Assembly: GCF_023091865.1 (NCBI RefSeq)
Contig: NZ_JAHXDI010000002.1
Coordinates: 620,001-684,000, forward strand
Direction: 5' to 3'
From: Chromohalobacter moromii
GTDB taxonomy: Bacteria; Pseudomonadota; Gammaproteobacteria; Pseudomonadales; Halomonadaceae
DNA length: 64,000 nucleotides
Position numbers and translations under genes: made by a program. Position 1 is the first letter of the stretch; every line of letters begins with the position of its first letter. Below the pieces are notes generated by a model. That model made no database searches, was not told the origin of the DNA, and saw nothing but the letters and a program-made list of their open reading frames with translations. This document shows, one piece after another, positions 18,535 through 28,095 of this stretch.

Positions 18535-19758
18535 ATGACACAGCGGTTATTGATTCGCGCCGGCGGCCCCGACCATCCGGGCCAGTTGGCAGCGCTAGGC
18601 GCGGCCTTGATGGAATGCCAGGCGCGACTTGTGGACATTCACCAGCACAGTGCGTTGGGCCACGTTGCCTTCGAGATGCTGGTGAATGCCGAGGTAGGCG
18701 CCAATGCCTTCAAATCGCAACTGATCGAGCATCTCGCCGCGAAAGGCCTGGCTCAACGGGGACTTGCCGTCGAGGTCGAAGCGGTAGCGGCGGACACAGG
18801 GCAACACCTGCAGGCTCAGGCCGAGATGCCGCGCTTGATACTGACCTTGCTGGCGCCTCGGCTGCCCTCGGGGATTCTCGCCGACGTCGGTGAGCTGGCG
18901 GCGTCGCATGGGTTGAGCGTCGAGCGTATTGAGCGATTGTCGGGAGGCGACTCCCTCGATGAACAACCTCCTCATGGCGCCTGCGTGGAGTTCATCCTGC
19001 GCGGGGCGGCGGTCGAGTTGCCCCGTCTGCGCGAACAGGCCCTGGCGCTGGGTGAGCGCCAGGGCGTTGATGTTGCCATTCAGGAAGACTCCTTGTGGCG
19101 CCGACATCCAAGGCTAATTTGCTTCGACATGGACTCGACCCTGATCCAGGCCGAGGTGATCGACGAGCTGGCTCGCCGGCACGGTGTCTACGATGAAGTG
19201 GCCGCCGTCACCGAGCGTTCCATGCGCGGCGAGCTGGATTTCAAGCAGAGCTTCCGCGAGCGCATGGCCAAGCTGGAGGGGCTCGACGAGTCGGTGTTGC
19301 GCGAGATTGCCGAGACCCTGCCGCTGATGGATGGCGTCGAACGCTTGATGACGCATCTCAAGCGCCTGGGCTATCGCACTGCGATCATCTCCGGTGGGTT
19401 CACCTATTTCGCGCGCTATCTGCAGGAGCGCCTGGGTTTCGACGAGATTCACGCCAACGAACTGGTGATCCACGCGGGCAAGATCACCGGCGAGGTGCGC
19501 GAGCCGATCATCGATGCCGAGCGCAAGGCCTGGTGGTTGGGCGAAATCGCGCGGCGCGAAGGGTGGGACATGGCGCAGACCATTGCCGTGGGCGACGGCG
19601 CAAACGACCTCAAGATGCTGGAAAGCGCTGGGCTGGGCATTGCTTTCCGCGCCAAGCCGCTGGTGCGCCAACAAGCACGGCAGTCGATCAGCACGCTGGG
19701 GCTGGACGCCGTGTTGTACCTGTTGGGCTATCATGAAGATGAGCTGACTCGACTGTAG
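18535..19758 (+). CDS. serB: Phosphoserine phosphatase with tandem ACT domains
   Basis: 407 residues, longer than E. coli SerB (322). Two ACT-like regulatory domains (about 5-85 and 95-175) precede a HAD phosphatase with FDMDSTLIQAEVIDELA, ISGGFTYFARYL and VGDGANDLKML, i.e. the nucleophilic Asp, the motif II Ser and the motif III Asp residues. Catalyses the last step of serine synthesis. The tandem-ACT layout suggests amino-acid feedback. Start chosen at 18535, where AGAGGTGAT precedes the ATG. Confidence 0.95.
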   Translation: MTQRLLIRAGGPDHPGQLAALGAALMECQARLVDIHQHSALGHVAFEMLVNAEVGANAFKSQLIEHLAAKGLAQRGLAVEVEAVAADTGQHLQAQAEMPRLILTLLAPRLPSGILADVGELAASHGLSVERIERLSGGDSLDEQPPHGACVEFILRGAAVELPRLREQALALGERQGVDVAIQEDSLWRRHPRLICFDMDSTLIQAEVIDELARRHGVYDEVAAVTERSMRGELDFKQSFRERMAKLEGLDESVLREIAETLPLMDGVERLMTHLKRLGYRTAIISGGFTYFARYLQERLGFDEIHANELVIHAGKITGEVREPIIDAERKAWWLGEIARREGWDMAQTIAVGDGANDLKMLESAGLGIAFRAKPLVRQQARQSISTLGLDAVLYLLGYHEDELTRL

Positions 19759-19820
19759 TCGCGGCTAGGCACTATTCAAGTCTTGCATGATATAGTCGAT
19801 AACAGATTACATATCCTTAC

Positions 19821-19856
19821 ACGAGCACGCCGCGTGACGGAGGTGCTCGTTTTCGT
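19821..19856 (+). terminator. Intrinsic terminator after serB
   Basis: ACGAGCAC (19821-19828) pairs perfectly with GTGCTCGT (19843-19850) over a 14-nt loop, followed by TTCGTTT. Confidence 0.65.
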
Positions 19857-19877
19857 TTCGTCAGCATCGAGACCTCA

Positions 19878-21590
19878 ATGTCGTCACCCGATTCCGCACC
19901 AACCCAAGACGTCACGCATCCCGGCGAACTTTACGGCTTTCTCGAGGCCCTTACCCTACCCGGGGGCGCGAGTCTGTGCTTCGAGAGTGGTGACGGAACG
20001 CCGTGGCCTGTGGTGGTCATGGATATCGTTCAGGAGGACTCGCTGTGCCTGGATGTCTCGGCGGTCCGCGAGATCATTCCTCGGCTACGGCGCGGTGAGA
20101 CATTCCAACTGATGGGGCAGGTCGATGGCGCGATGCTGACCACCCAGACACTCGCGGTGAATGAATGGCGCGAGCAGGGGGAGCGCCTGCAGGTGGTATG
20201 CGATTATCCGCAGGCGGTGTCCGTGATGCATCGGCGTCAGAGCTTTCGTGCCGCGTTGCGCGCAGGCATGGAGGTCAGCGTCTTATTGCGCGTGGCGGGG
20301 GAAGAAACGTCATACGAAGGACGGCTTTGCAATCTCTCCTTGGGGGGCTGTCTGATCGCGTTACCATTGGCCGCAGCGGCGGCGATCAAGCCCGAGAAGG
20401 CCATCGAGAGCATTCGTCTGACGTTTCCCAATCAGCGTCATTTCGAACTGCCGGCCAGCGTCCGTCACGTGCGCACCGACGAGGCATGGACGCAGGCGCA
20501 GGCGGGCTGCGAGTTCATCGGTTTGTCGCCCGCGATGGAGCGTCTGGTGTGGTACTGCGTGAAGGAGATCGAGCGCGAAAGCGCGCGTACCGTCATGCAT
20601 ACCGGCCGCCCCCTGGAACCTTCGACACTGTTTCAAATGCCTGACGCTGCCCGGCGTGACGTTTCGCGGCGGCAGCAGGCGCGATCGCAACCGGGAGGCG
20701 CAATGGCATCCCGGCTGCAGAAGGTCGCCGATTATCTCAACGCGCAATTGGTGCAGTTGAAAAGCGGCGAGCCGGTGGCCTCGACTCAGCTCTCGCGGAG
20801 TACCGACACGTTGCTGACGCTATGGCAGCAGGACCGTCAGGCGCTGCTATATGCGAGCGCGTGTCTCACCCAAGAGTCGCATCTGGTGCAGCATAGCCTG
20901 ATGGTGGCCGTGCGCATGCTGGATCTTGCCCAGTCGCGACGCATGGCGCCTGAACGTCTCAAGGCGGTGGTGGCGTGTGTCCTGCTTCACGATCTGGGCA
21001 AAGGCATGCTGCCCGATGCCTTGTTGCGTGATGAAGTGCTGTGCCCAGAAGAGCAAGATCAACTCCACACCCATGTCGGTTTGATACGCGAGCGCCTGGA
21101 CGATTGCCGTTGGCTAGATGGTGATGTCGTCGAGCAAGTCATCGGCATGGCCAACGAGCGACTCGATGGCAGCGGCTACCCAGCGGGCAAGCGGGGGGAC
21201 GCATTGCCCGAGCTGGCGCGCATGATGGCGGTGGTCGATGTCGCCGACGTGATGACGCGCCCGCGCCCTGGACGTGCTGCCTGGACGCAGCGCGAGGTCT
21301 ATCGCCATCTGCTGACACAGGACGAGGGCTTCGACAACACCTGGGTACAGCGTTATATCCGCCGTTTCGGCATGGCGCCGATAGGATCACTTGCGCTCTA
21401 TGCCAACGGCGCCCTGGCATGGGTCCAGCGCCACGATGCGCATGGTACTCCAAGCCAGGTGCATGTCGTGCTCAATACCCGCAATCCCAAGCGGCGTCTC
21501 GACCAGCCGCTTAGTGGTAACGATCTCGACCAATTGGGTGGGCTGAAGGAAGCCGTCAATTCTGCCCGCTATCGCCTGACGCCGGTCTAG
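19878..21590 (+). CDS. YcgR/PilZ c-di-GMP receptor fused to a degenerate HD-GYP-like domain
   Basis: 570 residues. A YcgR-type N-terminal domain (about 15-110) is followed by a PilZ domain with both c-di-GMP motifs, RxxxR (R120-R124) and NxSxxG (N152, S154, G157), then a linker and an HD-GYP-like domain. HDLGK (371-375), H339, H397 and GSGYP (431-435) remain, but the metal-binding HHE preceding GYP reads ANE (425-427). Inference: a c-di-GMP sensor whose phosphodiesterase half is altered or inactive, perhaps regulatory for motility. No good SD. Stands alone downstream of serB. Confidence 0.8.
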   Translation: MSSPDSAPTQDVTHPGELYGFLEALTLPGGASLCFESGDGTPWPVVVMDIVQEDSLCLDVSAVREIIPRLRRGETFQLMGQVDGAMLTTQTLAVNEWREQGERLQVVCDYPQAVSVMHRRQSFRAALRAGMEVSVLLRVAGEETSYEGRLCNLSLGGCLIALPLAAAAAIKPEKAIESIRLTFPNQRHFELPASVRHVRTDEAWTQAQAGCEFIGLSPAMERLVWYCVKEIERESARTVMHTGRPLEPSTLFQMPDAARRDVSRRQQARSQPGGAMASRLQKVADYLNAQLVQLKSGEPVASTQLSRSTDTLLTLWQQDRQALLYASACLTQESHLVQHSLMVAVRMLDLAQSRRMAPERLKAVVACVLLHDLGKGMLPDALLRDEVLCPEEQDQLHTHVGLIRERLDDCRWLDGDVVEQVIGMANERLDGSGYPAGKRGDALPELARMMAVVDVADVMTRPRPGRAAWTQREVYRHLLTQDEGFDNTWVQRYIRRFGMAPIGSLALYANGALAWVQRHDAHGTPSQVHVVLNTRNPKRRLDQPLSGNDLDQLGGLKEAVNSARYRLTPV

Positions 21591-21669
21591 CGCGCCTCGT
21601 TGTGCTTGATTGGGCATCCTGAGCCACACTGCCTGGGTATGCCCGATAGGTGATCGAGGAACCAAGTTC

Positions 21670-22713
21670 ATGTCAGATCCGAAGATTTCAGCGTGCGGCT
21701 TCATGCCGCCCCACGTACTCGAGCGCGTCGCGGCGCAGGGCTCGGTACGCCTACGTCGTTGTGCCCAGCAGACGCTCGAGGCCGATCACTGGTTTCGCCA
21801 GCGCGGCGCGCCGGCACCCCAGCGGGATGCTGCACGAGCCGTTGTCGGGCGCCCTGACCGCCGGATTCATTCCGCCGAGAATGAGCAGACGCTGCCGGGG
21901 CGCCTGGTGCGCGACGAAGGCCAGCCAACGAGTGGTGATCCGGCGGTGGACGAAGCTTATGAATGGCTAGGTGCGACCTATCGTTTCTACTGGGAGGTCT
22001 TCGAGCGCGATTCCATCGATGACAAGGGCATGCCGTTGATCGGCACCGTGCATTACGCTCGCGACTACGACAATGCGTTCTGGAACGGCTCGCAGATGGT
22101 CTTCGGCGACGGTGATGGCGAATTGTTTCGGCGCTTCACGGCGGCGCCGGAAGTCATCGCGCACGAATTGACTCATGGTGTGATCGAGCGCGATGTCGGC
22201 TTGATCTACGCCGATCAGGCCGGGGCGCTCAACGAGTCGCTGGCCGATGTGTTCGGAGTGCTGGCCAAGCAGTACCATGCCGGCCAATCGCCCCAGGCAG
22301 CCGATTGGCTGATCGGCGCGAATCTGTTGACCGACCAGGTGCAAGGTCAGGCCCTGCGCTCCATGAAAGCACCGGGGACGGCTTATGACGATCCCGTGCT
22401 GGGGCGTGATCCACAGCCGAGCCACATGCGCGATTTCGTCGACACGCAAGCCGACAACGGCGGTGTGCATATCAATTCAGGTATTCCCAACCGTGCGTTT
22501 TACCTTGCCGCGGTGGCCCTCGAGTCACCCGCGTGGGAAAGCGTGGGGCCGGTATGGTACGCAGCGATGCGCGACGCGGCATTGAGTCGAGAAGCGGATT
22601 TCGCGGCCTTCGCTGCCCTGACGCTCGATCACGCCGAGCGCCTGCACGGACTCGAGAGTCGCGAGCGTCGCGCGGTGGATGAGGCTTGGCGCGAGGTGGG
22701 CGTCGTCTCATGA
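21670..22713 (+). CDS. Protealysin-like M4 metalloprotease
   Basis: 347 residues, near the protealysin precursor length. There is no signal peptide; the short N-terminal propeptide includes MPPHVLERVA, matching the PPH-type propeptide box of protealysins. Zinc site: HELTH (H165, E166, H169) with third ligand E189 in ALNESLADVFG; the active-site histidine lies in DNGGVHINSGIPNRAFY. Family members are made as cytoplasmic precursors. GAGGA lies 9 nt before the chosen ATG. Its TGA overlaps the ATG of the inhibitor gene (ATGA), a typical protease-inhibitor pairing. Confidence 0.92.
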   Translation: MSDPKISACGFMPPHVLERVAAQGSVRLRRCAQQTLEADHWFRQRGAPAPQRDAARAVVGRPDRRIHSAENEQTLPGRLVRDEGQPTSGDPAVDEAYEWLGATYRFYWEVFERDSIDDKGMPLIGTVHYARDYDNAFWNGSQMVFGDGDGELFRRFTAAPEVIAHELTHGVIERDVGLIYADQAGALNESLADVFGVLAKQYHAGQSPQAADWLIGANLLTDQVQGQALRSMKAPGTAYDDPVLGRDPQPSHMRDFVDTQADNGGVHINSGIPNRAFYLAAVALESPAWESVGPVWYAAMRDAALSREADFAAFAALTLDHAERLHGLESRERRAVDEAWREVGVVS

Positions 22714-23063
22714 GCGACACCGACGAGCTGCCTGTACTGTCGGGCGATACGCGTCTGGCAGTCACGCGAGAGGGCGGCTTCGCTTATCTACCGGGGTTGG
22801 CCGCGCCGCGCGAGATCGATTGCGACCGGCTGACGCCCTTGCAATGGGCGCGTCTCGACGCGGGGTTGCGAGCCTTGGTTGCGCTGCCCGAGGCGGAGCG
22901 TATGTCGCCCGACGGGCGTTTTTTCCGTCTCACGCTGTCCTCGCGCCGTACCGGGCAGCCACATTGGCAGCGCTGTCTCGACGAGCCGCATGCCCCGGCG
23001 TGGCTGGTGCGCCTGTGGCGAGACGGCCACGCGGCGCTCGATGAGGAGATGCCATCATCGTGA
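22710..23063 (+). CDS. Emfourin-type protealysin inhibitor
   Basis: 117 residues. The early segment LAVTREGGFAYLPGL is characteristic of the small proteins encoded next to protealysins and shown in Serratia to be slow, tight inhibitors (emfourin, M4in). No signal peptide, so it should act in the cytoplasm where the protease precursor is made. The ATG at 22710 overlaps the protease stop by four bases, so translation is coupled and the two products are probably made in a fixed ratio. Confidence 0.85.
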   Translation: MSDTDELPVLSGDTRLAVTREGGFAYLPGLAAPREIDCDRLTPLQWARLDAGLRALVALPEAERMSPDGRFFRLTLSSRRTGQPHWQRCLDEPHAPAWLVRLWRDGHAALDEEMPSS

Positions 23064-23453
23064 GTGGCGGTTGACAGTCATGCACGCAGCTGTTTAGTTA
23101 GCTATATGACGATCTTCGACATGCGACTACTACGTTTAGACCTACGACTTACCATCGGCCTATGAGCCGGCGGATGCCTCGTGCATCGTCACCCTCTCGG
23201 TCTAACGAAGCCCAGTCCAACGAAGAAAAATCCGCCATGTCGAATATCGCCACTCTCTCCCCGACCTCTCCGAATGCTGTTCGCCCCGTTGTCGGGCGTT
23301 CTTCAGTCCGCGCTGAGGATCGCGCGCCGATGTGTCATGTCATTGCCGACGCCCCGTGGTGCTTATCCGCTGCGGGGCGTCGTCGTGTTTCAGGGCGGGC
23401 GGGGAAGTGCTTCCGATTCCCGAAATTTGAACATCGCAGAAGGAGATAACGCC
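23064..23453 (+). promoter_or_regulatory. leuA: leuA leader region (390 bp)
   Basis: The gap before leuA has an AT-rich start (about 23090-23150, a likely promoter), a short open frame from the ATG at 23238 to a stop at 23447-23449 inside the leuA SD, and a strong GC hairpin at 23348-23381. The leuA frame is also open upstream of its start; a stretch near 23275 has four Leu codons in 14. This layout suggests attenuation or translational coupling, but no classical run of Leu codons with a stop is seen. Confidence 0.4.
23348..23390 (+). terminator. Possible leuA attenuator hairpin
   Basis: GACGCCCCG (23348-23356) pairs with CGGGGCGTC (23373-23381) across a 16-nt loop, followed by GTCGTGTTT. 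It lies about 70 bp before the leuA start, a position suited to attenuation. The T-run is weak. Confidence 0.45.
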
Positions 23454-25169
23454 ATGATGCTCCAGGATCCTTCCACCAAATATCGTCCCTTCGAGGCCGT
23501 CGACCTGCCCGATCGTCAGTGGCCGGCGCAGCGGATTACGCATCCGCCCGTGTGGTGCAGCGTGGACATGCGCGATGGCAACCAGGCGCTGATCGATCCC
23601 ATGGATCTCGAGCGCAAGCGGCGCTTCTTCGACTTGCTGGTCAAGGCCGGCTTCAAGCAGATCGAGGTTGGCTTTCCCTCGGCCTCGCAGATCGATTTCG
23701 ATTACGTGCGTGAGCTGATCGAGGACGACGCAATCCCCGACGACGTCACCATCCAGGTGCTGACCCAGGCGCGGCCGCACCTCATCGAGCGCACCTTCGA
23801 AGCACTGGAAGGCGTCAAGCGGGCCATCGTGCACGTCTACAATGCCACCGATCCGGTCTTCCGCCGGGTGGTATTCGGCGTCGATAAGACCGAGTGCATC
23901 CAGATCGCCAAGGACGCCACTGCGCAGATCAAGGACATGATGGCGGCCCGCCCGCAAACCGACTGGACCTTCCAGTATTCGCCGGAGCTCTTTACCTCGA
24001 CCGAGCTGGACTTCGCCGTGGAAATCGTCGAAGCGGTTAGCGAGGTTTATGGGCCGACGCCGGCCAAACCGATGATCGTCAACCTGCCGGCAACCGTGGA
24101 AATCGCCACGCCCAATCACTATGCCGATCAGATCGAGTGGTTCTGCCGTCACGTCGCCCGGCGCGATAGCCTGGTGGTGAGCGTGCATCCGCACAATGAT
24201 CGTGGCACCGGCGTGGCGGCGGCAGAGCTTGCGATGATGGCCGGCGCCGACCGCGTAGAAGGCACGCTGTTCGGCAATGGCGAGCGCACTGGCAACGTGG
24301 ATATCGTCACCCTGGCGATGAACATGTACACCCAAGGCGTGCATCCTAAGCTCGACTTTTCAAACATCACGCCGCTGATGCGCGAGGTGGAGCACTGCAA
24401 CCAGCTGCCGGTGCATCCACGCCATCCCTATGTCGGTGACTTGGTGTTCACGGCCTTCGCCGGCTCGCATCAGGATGCCATCAAGAAGGGCATGGCCGAG
24501 CGCCGCGACAATCCCGAGAGCCCCTGGGGCGTGCCGTACCTGCCCATCGACCCGCTCGACGTGGGGCGCTCCTACGAGGCGGTGATCCGCGTCAACAGCC
24601 AGTCGGGCAAGGGCGGAGTGTCCTATCTGCTCGAGCAGGAGCACGGCATCGAGTTGCCGCGTCGTCTGTCCATCGAATTCAGCCAGGTGGTGCAGACGGT
24701 GGCTGAGCGCACCGGACGCGAGATCACATCAGAAATGATCTATCGCACCTTCGAGGACGAATACCTCACCAGCCGTGATCCTTACGCACTGATCAATCAT
24801 CGCTTGAGTTCGGATGACGATAGCCCTCGCGTGCGTCTCGACGCCCAGATCGATGAACAGGGCGAACGTCGCCATGTCACCGGAGAGGGTAACGGCCCCC
24901 TGGCGTCCTTCATCAAGGCGCTGGCGGCCCATGGGCTGGACGTCGAGATCATCGACTATCACGAGCATTCGCGCGGCCAGGGCGCCGATGCCGAGGCGGT
25001 GGCCTATGTCGAGGTGCGTGTCGAGCAGACGCCGGTATTCGGGGTCGGTGTCGACGAGAGCATCACCAGCGCTTCCATGAAGGCGGTGCTCGGGGCGCTG
25101 AATCGCCATTGGCGTACCCAGCAGGCGCCAGCACCTAATGTCACTGCCGAGACGCTCGGCGAGGCCTGA
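23454..25169 (+). CDS. leuA: 2-isopropylmalate synthase, LeuA type 2
   Basis: 571 residues, the length of the long LeuA type found in pseudomonads and actinobacteria. HMGL-like TIM barrel with [13 protein letters not shown] (metal Asp/Arg), the metal-binding HPHNDRGTG, the GNGERTGN loop, and a C-terminal LeuA allosteric domain (from about residue 430) expected to bind leucine. Condenses 2-oxoisovalerate with acetyl-CoA, the first committed step of leucine synthesis. AAGGAG lies 8 nt before the ATG. A paralogue lies at 43598-45289. Confidence 0.94.
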   Translation: MMLQDPSTKYRPFEAVDLPDRQWPAQRITHPPVWCSVDMRDGNQALIDPMDLERKRRFFDLLVKAGFKQIEVGFPSASQIDFDYVRELIEDDAIPDDVTIQVLTQARPHLIERTFEALEGVKRAIVHVYNATDPVFRRVVFGVDKTECIQIAKDATAQIKDMMAARPQTDWTFQYSPELFTSTELDFAVEIVEAVSEVYGPTPAKPMIVNLPATVEIATPNHYADQIEWFCRHVARRDSLVVSVHPHNDRGTGVAAAELAMMAGADRVEGTLFGNGERTGNVDIVTLAMNMYTQGVHPKLDFSNITPLMREVEHCNQLPVHPRHPYVGDLVFTAFAGSHQDAIKKGMAERRDNPESPWGVPYLPIDPLDVGRSYEAVIRVNSQSGKGGVSYLLEQEHGIELPRRLSIEFSQVVQTVAERTGREITSEMIYRTFEDEYLTSRDPYALINHRLSSDDDSPRVRLDAQIDEQGERRHVTGEGNGPLASFIKALAAHGLDVEIIDYHEHSRGQGADAEAVAYVEVRVEQTPVFGVGVDESITSASMKAVLGALNRHWRTQQAPAPNVTAETLGEA

Positions 25170-25176
25170 GATCGGC

Positions 25177-25638
25177 ATGGACATGCGTCGCCGCGCGATC
25201 CTCCTCGGCCTGACGTTCGCGGCGGCGGTACTCGTGTTGGCCGGGGCGTTGGCGGTCCTGGCGCCATCGGTTTCGGCACCGTCGACTGGCGAGGGTGCGC
25301 GCTCGGGCGTCGTGACGCTACGCGAGGCCTACCAGGAGCACCACAGTGGGCTTCAGGTCGAGGCACGCGGCGAGGTGGTACGCGTGCTGCCGGATGACAA
25401 TGAAGGTAGCCGCCATCAGCGCTTCATCCTGCGCCTGTCGAGCGGCCAGACCGTGCTCATCGCGCACAATATCGACCTGGCGCCCCGACTCGAGGGGCTG
25501 CGCGCGGGCGATATGGTGGGCTTCTTCGGTGAGTACGAATGGAACCCCGAGGGTGGGGTCGTGCACTGGACGCATCGCGACCCCGGCGGCGATCATCTCG
25601 ACGGTTGGTTGGAATATCGCGGGCAGCGCTATCGATGA
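25177..25638 (+). CDS. DUF3465 family exported protein
   Basis: 153 residues. A hydrophobic N-terminal segment (about 8-31) acts as signal or anchor. The body contains the conserved pattern of DUF3465: FILRLSSGQTVLIAHNIDLAPR, GDMVGFFGEYEWNPEGGVVHWTHRDP and the GWLEYRGQRYR terminus. It resembles a small OB-like fold; function unknown. It starts 7 bp after the leuA stop, so it may be co-transcribed, though no link to leucine synthesis is evident. An ATG two codons downstream is equally possible. Confidence 0.82.
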   Translation: MDMRRRAILLGLTFAAAVLVLAGALAVLAPSVSAPSTGEGARSGVVTLREAYQEHHSGLQVEARGEVVRVLPDDNEGSRHQRFILRLSSGQTVLIAHNIDLAPRLEGLRAGDMVGFFGEYEWNPEGGVVHWTHRDPGGDHLDGWLEYRGQRYR

Positions 25639-25645
25639 GTCTTAT

Positions 25646-25677
25646 TTAGATATACACATTCTTAGATATACACATTC
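25646..25677. repeat. Perfect 16-bp tandem duplication
   Basis: TTAGATATACACATTC occurs at 25646-25661 and again, identically, at 25662-25677, with a degenerate third copy after it. Lies in the spacer before the DUF4202 gene. Confidence 0.9.
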
Positions 25678-25716
25678 AGACACGCACGTTCGGGCACGTA
25701 CCCTAAGGAGGTCAGC

Positions 25717-26310
25717 ATGACCGAGAGCACGCCCTTTCAGCGCGCGCAGGCGGCTATGGATGCCGCCCATGCTGAGGATCCTAAGCGCGAGGCGACGGAG
25801 GGAACCGGCGAACGGCCCGCCGAGCTGCTCTATGCGCAGCGCATGAGCGACTGGCTGGCGCGGGTCGCTCCGGAGGCCTCGGAACCGTTGCAACTCGCGG
25901 TGCGCGCCCAGCATCTGCGGCGCTGGGAAGTGCCGCGCGACGATTACCCGCGCGATCGTCCCGGCTATCTAGCCTGGCGACGCGATCTAGGACGCCGCCA
26001 AGCGGCGTTGGCCGAGACGATCGTGCGCGAGGCAGGTTACGACGAGGCGGCGGTGGAGCATGTCGGCGCCTTGATCCGCAAGGAAAATCTCAAGCGTGAC
26101 GCGGACACCCAAGCGCTGGAAGACACCGCTTGCCTGGTCTTCATGGCGCATTATTTCAGCGATTTCGCCCGCGAGCACGATGACGACAAGCTGGTGCGCA
26201 TCGTCGCCAAGACCTGGCGCAAGATGTCCCCGCGTGGGCACGAGCTGGCATCAGCCCTGACGCTGCCCGAGCGGGAGCGCGAGATCGTGGCGCGAGCGCT
26301 GTCCGCCTGA
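25717..26310 (+). CDS. DUF4202 family protein
   Basis: 197 residues, alpha-helical and soluble. Conserved family blocks are visible: AQHLRRWEVPRDDYPRDRPGYLAWR, the RKENLKRDADTQALEDTACLVF block and FMAHYFSDFA. The combination of conserved His and Asp residues suggests an HD-like metal site, but activity is unknown. An ideal SD (AAGGAGGT) lies 5 nt before the ATG. Convergent with epmB. Confidence 0.82.
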   Translation: MTESTPFQRAQAAMDAAHAEDPKREATEGTGERPAELLYAQRMSDWLARVAPEASEPLQLAVRAQHLRRWEVPRDDYPRDRPGYLAWRRDLGRRQAALAETIVREAGYDEAAVEHVGALIRKENLKRDADTQALEDTACLVFMAHYFSDFAREHDDDKLVRIVAKTWRKMSPRGHELASALTLPEREREIVARALSA

Positions 26311-26339
26311 GACCGGGGCCCTCGGAGCCGTCCAGAAAC

Positions 26340-27398
26340 CTAGGCCAGTGGCGTCTTGCTGGCCTCCCCGGGAATCTCGCGCACCAGGCGCGGCATCAAA
26401 AAGCCGGCGAGGTGGGTGCGTAGGGTCTCGACCAGCGATACTGCCTCGGCATCGGATACGTCGAAATGCGCGGCGCCCTCGACGGGGTCGAGCACGTGCA
26501 AGTAATACGGCAGGATGCCGACGTCGAAAAGCCGCTCGGAAAGTTGGGCGAGGGTGTCGACGTCATCGTTGACGCCCCGCAGCAGCACGCTTTGATTGAG
26601 CAAGGTGACGCCGGCGCCGCGCAAGCGCGCCATCGCATCGGCGACATGTGTATCGATCTCGTTGGGATGGTTGATATGTACCACCATCACGGTTTGTAAT
26701 CGCGTGGCTGACAGCCAGTCGAGCAGGGCGCCATCGACGCGGTCGGGAATCACCACCGGCAGGCGCGTGTGCAGGCGCAGGCGCTTGAGATGCGGTATGT
26801 CCGCCAGGCGCTCGGCCAGCCAGGCTAGGCGCCGGTCCGGCGAGGCCAGGGGGTCGCCGCCGGAGAAAATGGCCTCGTTGATCGAGGTGTCTTGGCGCAG
26901 GTAGTCGAGCGTGGACGCCCACTGCTCCCGCGAGGGCGAATTCTCGGCGTAGGGGAAGTGCCGGCGAAAGCAGTAGCGACAATTGATGGCGCAGGCCGGG
27001 CTGGCGATCAACAGCACCCGATTGCGATACTTGTGGATCAACCCCGGGCGCGGTCGGTGTTCGGCTTCCTTGAGTGGGTCGCTGACAAAGCCGGCGACGC
27101 TGTCGCTTTCCTGCTCGAGGGGTAACACCTGGCGTAGCAAGGGGTCGTCTGGGTCGCCATGACGAATGCGCGATAGATAGGCGTGCGGCACGCGTACCGG
27201 AAATAGGGCATGGCCTCCCTCGGCGCCCGGTAGCCAGGCGGGATCGAGCCCCAGGTGCCGACACAGTGCGTGCGGATCGCGTACCGCATCGCGCAACTGG
27301 GCTTGCCAGTCCTGGGAGTGCTGACGCGGGGTCAACGTGGCGCCTTTGCCGGACTCGGCATTCGCGCTCTGCAAAGCGATGGATGTTCGGGTTATCAT
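26340..27398 (-). CDS. epmB: EF-P (R)-beta-lysine 2,3-aminomutase EpmB
   Basis: 352 residues of the lysine-2,3-aminomutase radical-SAM family. The CxxxCxxC cluster motif is C136, C140, C143 (CAINCRYCFRRHFPY), followed by SGGDPLASPD and the PLP-binding region near the C-terminus. It converts (S)-alpha-lysine to (R)-beta-lysine, which EpmA then attaches to EF-P. Divergent from efp across 110 bp, with epmA directly after efp, so the genomic clustering supports the assignment over catabolic aminomutases. Confidence 0.94.
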   Translation of the reverse strand: MITRTSIALQSANAESGKGATLTPRQHSQDWQAQLRDAVRDPHALCRHLGLDPAWLPGAEGGHALFPVRVPHAYLSRIRHGDPDDPLLRQVLPLEQESDSVAGFVSDPLKEAEHRPRPGLIHKYRNRVLLIASPACAINCRYCFRRHFPYAENSPSREQWASTLDYLRQDTSINEAIFSGGDPLASPDRRLAWLAERLADIPHLKRLRLHTRLPVVIPDRVDGALLDWLSATRLQTVMVVHINHPNEIDTHVADAMARLRGAGVTLLNQSVLLRGVNDDVDTLAQLSERLFDVGILPYYLHVLDPVEGAAHFDVSDAEAVSLVETLRTHLAGFLMPRLVREIPGEASKTPLA

Positions 27399-27508
27399 GG
27401 GCGGCTATTTCCTATGGGCCTCGTGATGGCGGTGGTGTCATCCCATGACGAGGCGCATCGAGCAATCTGCGTAGCGCACGCTACGACGCATGCAACTAGC
27501 GAGGCATC

Positions 27509-28075
27509 ATGGCGACGTATTCTACCAATGAATTCAAGGGCGGTCTGAAAGTCATGCTTGACGGGGATCCGTGCAGCATCCTCGAGAACGAGTTCGTCAA
27601 GCCGGGCAAGGGCCAGGCATTCAGCCGCGTCAAACTGCGCAACTTGATCACCGGTCGGGTCTGGGACCGGACCTTCAAGTCCGGCGAGTCGCTGGAAGGT
27701 GCCGATGTGCTGGAGCTGGACATGGAGTACCTCTACAGCGACGGCGACATGTGGCACTTCATGCGCACCGACGGCTCCTTCGAGCAGTATGCGGTCGACA
27801 AGAAGGCCATCGGCGACGTCGAGAAGTGGCTCAAGGAGCAGGTCGTCTACACCGTGACATTGTGGAACGACAACGCGATTGCCGTCTCGCCGCCCAACTT
27901 CATCGAGCTGGAAGTGGTCGAGACCGACCCCGGCCTCAAGGGCGACACGGCACAGGGCGGCTCCAAGCCGGCCACGCTGTCCTCCGGCGCGGTGGTGCGT
28001 GTGCCGCTGTTCATCAACGAAGGCGAAGTGCTCAAGGTCGATACGCGTAACGGCGAATACGTCTCGCGGGCGTAA
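27509..28075 (+). CDS. efp: Elongation factor P
   Basis: 188 residues with the three-beta-barrel EF-P architecture. The modification loop reads VKPGKGQAF with the target lysine at position 34, as in E. coli. EF-P binds next to the ribosomal P site and relieves stalling on polyproline. The neighbours epmB and epmA indicate beta-lysylation rather than rhamnosylation or 5-aminopentanol modification. A hydroxylase (EpmC) gene is not in the window. Ends at a strong terminator. Confidence 0.97.
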   Translation: MATYSTNEFKGGLKVMLDGDPCSILENEFVKPGKGQAFSRVKLRNLITGRVWDRTFKSGESLEGADVLELDMEYLYSDGDMWHFMRTDGSFEQYAVDKKAIGDVEKWLKEQVVYTVTLWNDNAIAVSPPNFIELEVVETDPGLKGDTAQGGSKPATLSSGAVVRVPLFINEGEVLKVDTRNGEYVSRA

Positions 28076-28095
28076 GATCGGCTTCGAGCTTCGAG

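Noticed and set aside
23181-23453. Longer N-terminus for LeuA, since the frame is open upstream
   Set aside because: The SD AAGGAG before 23454 and the family-like N-terminus fix the start; the extension contains the leader hairpin.
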